Assembly: GCA_002423465.1 (NCBI GenBank)
Contig: DIWG01000002.1
Location: 28,549-72,953, forward strand
Length of the DNA stretch: 44,405 nt
Source: Syntrophaceae bacterium UBA6112
GTDB lineage: Bacteria; Desulfobacterota; Syntrophia; Syntrophales; UBA5619
Reading direction: 5' to 3'
Positions within the stretch are counted from its first letter, which is position 1; each line of letters begins with the position of its first letter. The notes beneath the pieces are model-generated. The model searched no databases. It was not told the origin of the DNA and worked only from the letters and a program-made list of their open reading frames with translations. The position numbers and the translations under genes are program-made. Of the stretch, positions 40,118 to 44,405 are shown piece by piece.

Positions 40118-40161
40118 GATCATATGAGGGAGATACCCCATATAAAAAGGAGGACATCACT

Positions 40162-41517
40162 ATGTTGAAACGGTTGGCTTCTTTTTTCACCTACCTGATG
40201 AGACACTACCTTCCCGACGCCTATCTCTTCGCGATCCTGCTCACGTTCCTTTCCGCCATTTTGGCCCTGATCTTCACATCCGTCGGATTCACGAAGGTGA
40301 TCACGACATGGGGAGACGGCATCTACGGCATCATCGCATTTGCCTTCCAGATGATCCTGATCCTGGTTACGGGCCATTGCCTGGCGCTGACCCCGGCCGT
40401 CAACCGTATTTTGGTTTGGATTGCCGGAATTGGAAACACCCCCGTCAAGGGCGGGATGATCGTCGCGTTCGTTGCCGGGATCTGTTCCTTCATCAACTGG
40501 GGATTCGGCCTGGTCGTGGGCGGGCTGCTGGCCCTGCAAGTCGCCAAAAGAAACCGGAAGGCCGACTTCCCTTACCTGATTGCGGCCGCCTACAGCGGAT
40601 TCGTGGTCTGGCACATGGGGCTTTCGGGTTCCATCCCCCTGGTCATCGCCACGGCAAAACACGGCCAAAACTTTATTGAGAAAATGACGGGGGCGGTGGT
40701 GCCCGTCTCCCAGAGCATCTTTCAGCCCTTCAATCTGATCCCGCTCGTGCTGCTCATCGTTACGCTTCCGATCCTGATGGCCCTGATCCATCCCAAAGAG
40801 GAAGAGATCAAGACGATTCCGGAAGAGAAGCTCACGGATCTGTGCGGCGACTGTCCGAATCTGGAAATGCCGCAGAACCCCACCCTGGCGGACAGGATCG
40901 ACCACAGCTACGCGATCAACATGATCTTCGGCCTCATGGGCCTGATTTACCTCTACTACCACTTCTCCACAAAAGGGTTCGACCTGAACCTCAACATCGT
41001 CATCTTCATCTTCTTCATCGCTGGGGTGATTCTCCACGGAAAACCGGTCAACTACATCAAGGCGATGAACACGGCCATCAAGGGGGCCGGCGGCATCGCC
41101 CTGCAGTTCCCCCTTTATGGCGGTATCCAGGGGATCATGGTCGGGACGGGGCTGGCCAAGGTCATCGCCGGTTGGTTCGTCGCCCTCTCCGCACCGGAGA
41201 CCTTCTACATGTTCCAGTTCTGGGCCGCCGGGATCATCAACGTATTCGTTCCGTCCGGCGGTGGGCAGTGGGCGGCCCAGGGACCGATCACCATGGAAGC
41301 GGCCAAGATGATGGGGATCGATCCGATCCGATCGGCCATGATGGTGGCCTGGGGGGACCAGTGGACCAACATGATCCAGCCCTTCTGGGCGCTGCCCCTC
41401 CTCGGGCTCGCCGGCCTGTCGGCCAGGGACATCATGGGCTACACCACGGTGACGCTCCTCTACAGCGGCGCCGTCTTGAGCATATTCGCCCTGCTGGTCG
41501 GGTTTGGGGTTTTGTAA
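40162..41517 (+). CDS. atoE: Short-chain fatty acid transporter AtoE
   Basis: Inner-membrane carrier for short-chain fatty acids such as acetate or butyrate, 451 residues with about ten to twelve hydrophobic helices. Family signatures include INWGFGLVVGGLLA, A-A-Y-S-G-F-V-V-W-H-M-G-L-S-G-S near 145, and the C-terminal VPSGGGQWAAQGPI with WGDQWTNMIQPFWALP. A hydrophilic cytoplasmic loop with acidic residues lies at about 210-240. ATG at 40162 follows AAAGGAGG. For a syntroph the carrier would serve uptake of fatty acids or export of products. It has no partner gene in the same unit. Confidence 0.93.
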   Translation: MLKRLASFFTYLMRHYLPDAYLFAILLTFLSAILALIFTSVGFTKVITTWGDGIYGIIAFAFQMILILVTGHCLALTPAVNRILVWIAGIGNTPVKGGMIVAFVAGICSFINWGFGLVVGGLLALQVAKRNRKADFPYLIAAAYSGFVVWHMGLSGSIPLVIATAKHGQNFIEKMTGAVVPVSQSIFQPFNLIPLVLLIVTLPILMALIHPKEEEIKTIPEEKLTDLCGDCPNLEMPQNPTLADRIDHSYAINMIFGLMGLIYLYYHFSTKGFDLNLNIVIFIFFIAGVILHGKPVNYIKAMNTAIKGAGGIALQFPLYGGIQGIMVGTGLAKVIAGWFVALSAPETFYMFQFWAAGIINVFVPSGGGQWAAQGPITMEAAKMMGIDPIRSAMMVAWGDQWTNMIQPFWALPLLGLAGLSARDIMGYTTVTLLYSGAVLSIFALLVGFGVL

Positions 41518-41530
41518 AGCGCAGAAAAAA

Positions 41531-41581
41531 TTGCGGAAGGGGGGCGGAGCGATGATGGACCGCCACGGCTCCCTTCCGCAA
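41531..41581 (+). terminator. Hairpin after atoE
   Basis: TTGCGGAAGGG (41531-41541) and CCCTTCCGCAA (41571-41581), 11 bp perfect, with an inner GGCGG/CCGCC pair, 13 bases after the atoE stop. No T tract directly follows, but a second terminator is next to it. Confidence 0.6.
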
Positions 41582-41591
41582 GAAAATGGAG

Positions 41592-41646
41592 AAAAAGGGG
41601 ACGGATCTATTTCCCTCTGCAAAAAAAGATCCGCCCCCTTTTTTTT
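41592..41646 (+). terminator. Strong terminator-like GGGGACGGATC palindrome
   Basis: AAAAAGGGGACGGATC (41592-41607) pairs, one mismatch, with GATCCGCCCCCTTTTT (41628 onward), and the right arm runs into TTTTTTTT. The GGGGACGGAT core is the same as in the dctP-dctQ palindrome. Confidence 0.75.
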
Positions 41647-41753
41647 GAAAACGCAAAGAATTTTAAGAAATTGGATTGCCCTGCCGCGCCTTTTCGGCTA
41701 TTTTGCGGCGGGGACCTTGGCAGTCTCCCCACTTTATTGAAGCGAGGGAAATC

Positions 41754-42881
41754 ATGTCCGTGATCATTCGCAGGGCGAGCTATGAGAGAGATTCCCTCCG
41801 GCCCCTGATCTTCGGGATGATGGAGGCGATGGGGGGGAATGAGATCCGGAAGGGGAGCCGCGTCCTGATCAAGCCGAATCTCCTGTCGCCGGCTGCGCCG
41901 GGCCGGGCCGTTCTCACGCACCCCGCCATTATCCAGGCCGTTGTGGAATACTGCAACGGGCGGGGCTGCCGCCCGCTCGTCGCCGACAGCCCCGCGGTGG
42001 GTTCCTTCAATCTGATTCTCCGGGTGAGCGGGATCCGCGACGCTCTCCACGGCCTCGACTGCGAATGCCGTCCGTTTCAGAATTCCATCCGTGTAGACAT
42101 CGGCGAGCCGTTCGGCACGATCGATATCGCCGAGGATGCCGTCCAGGCGGATGTCATTGTGAACCTCCCCAAGCTCAAGACCCATAGCCAAATGCTCCTG
42201 ACCCTGGCCGTCAAGAATCTCTTCGGCTGCGTTGTCGGCTACCGGAAGCCGGAGTGGCACATGCGAGCCGGCGTCGACCGGCAGATGTTCGCCCGGCTCA
42301 TTGCCCGGATCGGCCTGAATCTCCGGCCGGCCGTCAACATCCTCGACGGCGTCCTGGCGATGGAGGGGCAGGGGCCGGGGATGGGGGGCCTTCCACGGGA
42401 ATTGGGCGTCCTGTTCGCCGCCGGCGATTCCTTCACCCTCGATCGGGTGGTCTGCCGAATGCTCCATCTCGATCCGGAACAGGTTCCGGTCCTGAAGGCG
42501 GCCCGGGAGATGGGTTTTCCCGCGCCGGAGGCGGAGATCGACGGTTCCCTGCCGATGATCCGGGATTTCCGCCTCCCCCGACTGACCTCCCTCGTCTACG
42601 GCCCGAAGTTCCTGCACAGCTTCATCCGGAGGCAGGTTCTCCAGCGGCCCGTCTGCGATTCCGCGGTCTGCCGGATGTGCGGGGAGTGCTGGAAGATCTG
42701 TCCGGCCCGGGCGATCGCGCCGGAAGAGAAACCGCTTCATTTCGACTACGACCGCTGCATCCGCTGCTACTGCTGCATCGAAGTGTGCCCCTTCGGCGCG
42801 CTTGCCGCCGCCGAAACTCTCGCCGGGAGAATCCTCCGCCGTGCGGCCGCGTTTCTCCTCCCGCCGGGGAAGACGGGATAA
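41754..42881 (+). CDS. DUF362 protein with C-terminal 2[4Fe-4S] ferredoxin domain
   Basis: A 375-residue protein. The DUF362 domain (about 1-280) begins with V-L-I-K-P-N-L-L near 40 and includes V-N-L-P-K-L-K-T-H at about 141-149 and L-D-G-V-L-A-M-E-G-Q-G-P. After a linker, two ferredoxin clusters occur in series: C-R-M-C-G-E-C-W-K-I-C-P and C-I-R-C-Y-C-C-I-E-V-C-P, the second with one extra cysteine. DUF362 proteins are widespread in anaerobes; role in electron transfer or maturation is suspected but unknown. The ATG at 41754 follows GAGGGAAA; an earlier in-frame ATG at 41676 lies close to the terminator and has no site. Confidence 0.85.
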   Translation: MSVIIRRASYERDSLRPLIFGMMEAMGGNEIRKGSRVLIKPNLLSPAAPGRAVLTHPAIIQAVVEYCNGRGCRPLVADSPAVGSFNLILRVSGIRDALHGLDCECRPFQNSIRVDIGEPFGTIDIAEDAVQADVIVNLPKLKTHSQMLLTLAVKNLFGCVVGYRKPEWHMRAGVDRQMFARLIARIGLNLRPAVNILDGVLAMEGQGPGMGGLPRELGVLFAAGDSFTLDRVVCRMLHLDPEQVPVLKAAREMGFPAPEAEIDGSLPMIRDFRLPRLTSLVYGPKFLHSFIRRQVLQRPVCDSAVCRMCGECWKICPARAIAPEEKPLHFDYDRCIRCYCCIEVCPFGALAAAETLAGRILRRAAAFLLPPGKTG

Positions 42882-42941
42882 AAGGATTTTACCTTTCCCT
42901 CGGGTTTATGTTATTCAAACAAATAATGCACCCCACTTTTA

Positions 42942-42968
42942 AATAGGGACAGCGCCCTATTAATTTTT
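42942..42968 (+). terminator. AATAGGG hairpin with T-rich tail after the DUF362 gene
   Basis: AATAGGG (42942-42948), loop ACAGCG, CCCTATT (42955-42961), then AATTTTTC. Shares the AATAGGGACAG core with 18002 and 38138. Confidence 0.65.
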
Positions 42969-43027
42969 CACAAAAAAAGATCAGGTGCTGTATCTTGTTT
43001 CCGGATGAGCTGTGCAAACGAGGACCG

Positions 43028-43744
43028 ATGATCGAAAATTTTATCAATGGTCTGTCCACCTACCTGCAGGGATCGGTTGCCCTGTCCTTGCTGGCTGTTT
43101 ACCTCGGAGGGGTGCTGATCAGCTTCACCCCCTGCGTCTACCCGGTGATTCCGATCACCGTCGCCTTCATCGGCGCCCGCGGGGAGGGTTCGAAGGGCAG
43201 GGGATTCATCCTCTCGCTGATCTATGTGACCGGCATGGCCGTGACCTACACGATCCTCGGCGCCGTCGCTGCGCTCTCCGGGAAGCTTTTCGGCCAGATC
43301 CAGAGCAACCCCTGGACTTATTTCCTGATCGGAAACCTCTGCGTTTTCATGGGGCTGTCGATGCTCGACGTCTTCACCTTCAGCATCCGGATGCCCGGCT
43401 TCATCACCCGGGAGCGGTCCCGCAAGCGGTCGGGGGGGATTGCCGGCAGTTTTCTGGTGGGGGCGGCCTCGGGGCTGGTCATGGGCCCCTGCACGGCGCC
43501 GGCCCTCGCCGTGATTCTCGGCTACGCGGCAACGCGGGAGAATGTGGTCTACGCCTCGAGCCTGATGTTTGTCTTCGCCTTCGGGATGGGAACCCTGCTC
43601 ATTCTCGTCGGGACCTTCGCCGGCCTGCTGGCCGGCATTCCCAAGTCCGGGGCGTGGATGGTCCGGATCAGCCGGATCTTCGGCTGGATCCTGCTGGGAG
43701 CGGGTGAATATTTTCTGATCAACGCCGGCATGCTTTGGGTATAG
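43028..43744 (+). CDS. Thiol-disulfide membrane transporter of the DsbD/CcdA type
   Basis: Inner-membrane protein, 238 residues, that carries electrons from cytoplasmic thioredoxin to periplasmic partners. Six hydrophobic segments are seen (about 15-50, 60-83, 97-118, 137-160, 168-190 and 210-232). The paired redox cysteines are C36 (FTPCVYPVIPIT) and C155 (MGPCTAPAL), each followed by proline-rich motifs as in DsbD's beta domain. There are no periplasmic alpha or gamma domains. ATG at 43028 follows GAGG; a TTG at 42995 in frame is unlikely. The TlpA-like gene 63 bases downstream is the probable periplasmic partner. Confidence 0.9.
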   Translation: MIENFINGLSTYLQGSVALSLLAVYLGGVLISFTPCVYPVIPITVAFIGARGEGSKGRGFILSLIYVTGMAVTYTILGAVAALSGKLFGQIQSNPWTYFLIGNLCVFMGLSMLDVFTFSIRMPGFITRERSRKRSGGIAGSFLVGAASGLVMGPCTAPALAVILGYAATRENVVYASSLMFVFAFGMGTLLILVGTFAGLLAGIPKSGAWMVRISRIFGWILLGAGEYFLINAGMLWV

Positions 43745-43807
43745 AAATGGGTAAACGACCTCCCGACCCGGTCGGGTAACCGTGACGGCTTCGCAAAAAA
43801 AGGAGAA

Positions 43808-44341
43808 ATGATGTTGCATTGCAGAAAAATAGGGGCACGGTCCCTCTGTCTCGCGGCGGTGATGATTGCAGCGGTTTTACTCATCCCATCGTGCGTCCGG
43901 GCCGCCGGTCCGCCGCTCGCCGTCGCGAAGACGGCGAGCGTTGAAAAGGCCCCGGACTTCATCCTCAAGGACCTCAACGGACGGAAATTCCGCTTGAGCG
44001 ACCACCGAGGGAAAAAGCCGGTCCTGATCATCTTCAGCGCGACCTGGTGCAGCTTCTGCAGGGATGAGATCCCCCACTTCAAAGCCATCCATGCCGCTTA
44101 TGCGAAGCGGGGGTTGGAGATCGTCAATATCGACATCCAGGAATCGAAGGAAAAGGTGGCCAAATTCACGGCAAGGTATGGGCTTCCCTACCGCGTTCTT
44201 CTGGACGAAGACGCCGCCGTGAGCGGCATATACGATATCCGGGGTGTTCCGTCGATGGTTCTTGTCGACCAAAGCGGGAACATCGTTTGCCGCCAGTGTC
44301 GGAATGTGGAACCTCTCATCGAAACGCTCCTGAAAAAATAA
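43808..44341 (+). CDS. TlpA-like periplasmic thioredoxin-fold protein
   Basis: A 177-residue thiol-disulfide oxidoreductase of the TlpA/ResA type. Residues 11-33 form a signal sequence or lipoprotein signal (I-P-S-C at 26-29). The active site is W80-C81-S-F-C84, and the cis-proline loop is R-G-V-P-S-M-V-L-V-D. The A-P-D-F entry strand (48-51) is typical. It could act in cytochrome c maturation or another reductive pathway, drawing electrons from the DsbD-like protein just upstream. ATG at 43808 (or the next codon) follows AAAGGAG. An extra C-x-x-C (R-Q-C-R near 160) is not part of the active site. Confidence 0.9.
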   Translation: MMLHCRKIGARSLCLAAVMIAAVLLIPSCVRAAGPPLAVAKTASVEKAPDFILKDLNGRKFRLSDHRGKKPVLIIFSATWCSFCRDEIPHFKAIHAAYAKRGLEIVNIDIQESKEKVAKFTARYGLPYRVLLDEDAAVSGIYDIRGVPSMVLVDQSGNIVCRQCRNVEPLIETLLKK

Positions 44342-44349
44342 GTAACGAC

Positions 44350-44372
44350 CCGCACCCTGTGGTGCGGTTTGT
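44350..44372 (+). terminator. Hairpin after the TlpA-like gene
   Basis: CCGCACC-CTGT-GGTGCGG followed by TTTGT, eight bases after the stop codon. Short but perfect stem; weak T tract. Confidence 0.5.
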
Positions 44373-44405
44373 AAGAGAGAGTGAGGCAATTGCAAAACTC
44401 AATAA

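Larger units (their letters stand above)
39404..40161. other. 758-base repeat-rich gene-free region before atoE
   Basis: Holds a dyad after the hydrolase gene (39423-39457), a MITE-like nested inverted repeat (39470-39600), about 290 bases with nothing convincing, element B (39896-39999), and a hairpin in the atoE leader (40084-40117). Reading frames of 60-80 residues here lack ribosome sites and family features. Confidence 0.65.

Noticed and set aside
40120..41622. 500-codon minus-strand frame opposite atoE
   Set aside because: Also a shadow of a membrane protein gene, rich in D, H, Q, R with no ribosome site.
43762..43776. CCCGACCCGGTCGGG palindrome as terminator between the DsbD-like and TlpA-like genes
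   Set aside because: No T tract and the two genes are likely co-transcribed; stem loop is too tight for certainty.

Overview
The window looks like the chromosome of an anaerobic, GC-rich, Gram-negative bacterium, most likely a deltaproteobacterium of the Syntrophales type (Desulfobacterota). This is inferred from gene content: a 2-hydroxyacyl-CoA dehydratase activator and component proteins, a 4-hydroxybutyryl-CoA dehydratase family enzyme, a biotin-free carboxyltransferase subunit, an AtoE short-chain fatty acid carrier, a TRAP transporter, a CFI-box C-terminal domain, and many GGGACAG-type intergenic palindromes. No rRNA, tRNA, CRISPR array or intact transposase gene was found.

Layout. 0-12.9 kb is mostly housekeeping: 5' part of mnmG (minus), a YhcC-like radical SAM protein, hisH-hisF, a D-2-hydroxyacid dehydrogenase (minus), pdxS-pdxT-yhbY, an FAH-family hydrolase, a DegP protease with a HhH-GPD glycosylase and a PHP phosphoesterase, then a transcarboxylase-5S-like carboxyltransferase. 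13.0-19.6 kb is a six-gene minus-strand operon behind a near-consensus promoter: SDR, HgdC-like ATPase, SDR, TPP-dependent enzyme, 4-hydroxybutyryl-CoA dehydratase-like enzyme, SDR. 19.8-31.5 kb holds a GPP34 gene and then panB, a larA-like racemase gene and a complete TRAP transporter (dctPQM) on plus, a CFI-box secreted protease, and facing them a minus operon panB-ilvD-larA-like with its own strong promoter. 31.6-35.0 kb is a visibly more AT-rich stretch with two exported enzymes (D-aminoacylase-like amidohydrolase, DUF3089 protein). 35.0-38.1 kb is a minus operon of two 2-hydroxyacyl-CoA dehydratase/benzoyl-CoA reductase-type subunits plus a J-domain protein. 38.3-44.4 kb carries an ABHD18-like hydrolase, a repeat-rich gap, atoE, a DUF362/ferredoxin protein, and a DsbD-like membrane protein followed by a TlpA-like thioredoxin.

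How the genes may work together. The most interesting proposal is that the TRAP transporter, two LarA-like nickel-pincer racemases, an IlvD-type dehydratase and two PanB-type hydroxymethyltransferases form one catabolic route for a (possibly branched) hydroxy acid: uptake, epimerisation at C2, dehydration of a 2,3-diol acid to a 2-oxo acid, and transfer of a hydroxymethyl carbon to tetrahydrofolate. A second proposal is that the 13-19.6 kb operon is a CoA-ester pathway using radical dehydration and a TPP lyase step. Both are inferences from family and gene order. Two ~105-nt sequences at 11.1 and 39.9 kb are related to each other and look like either IS200/IS605-type right ends or an uncharacterised structured RNA.
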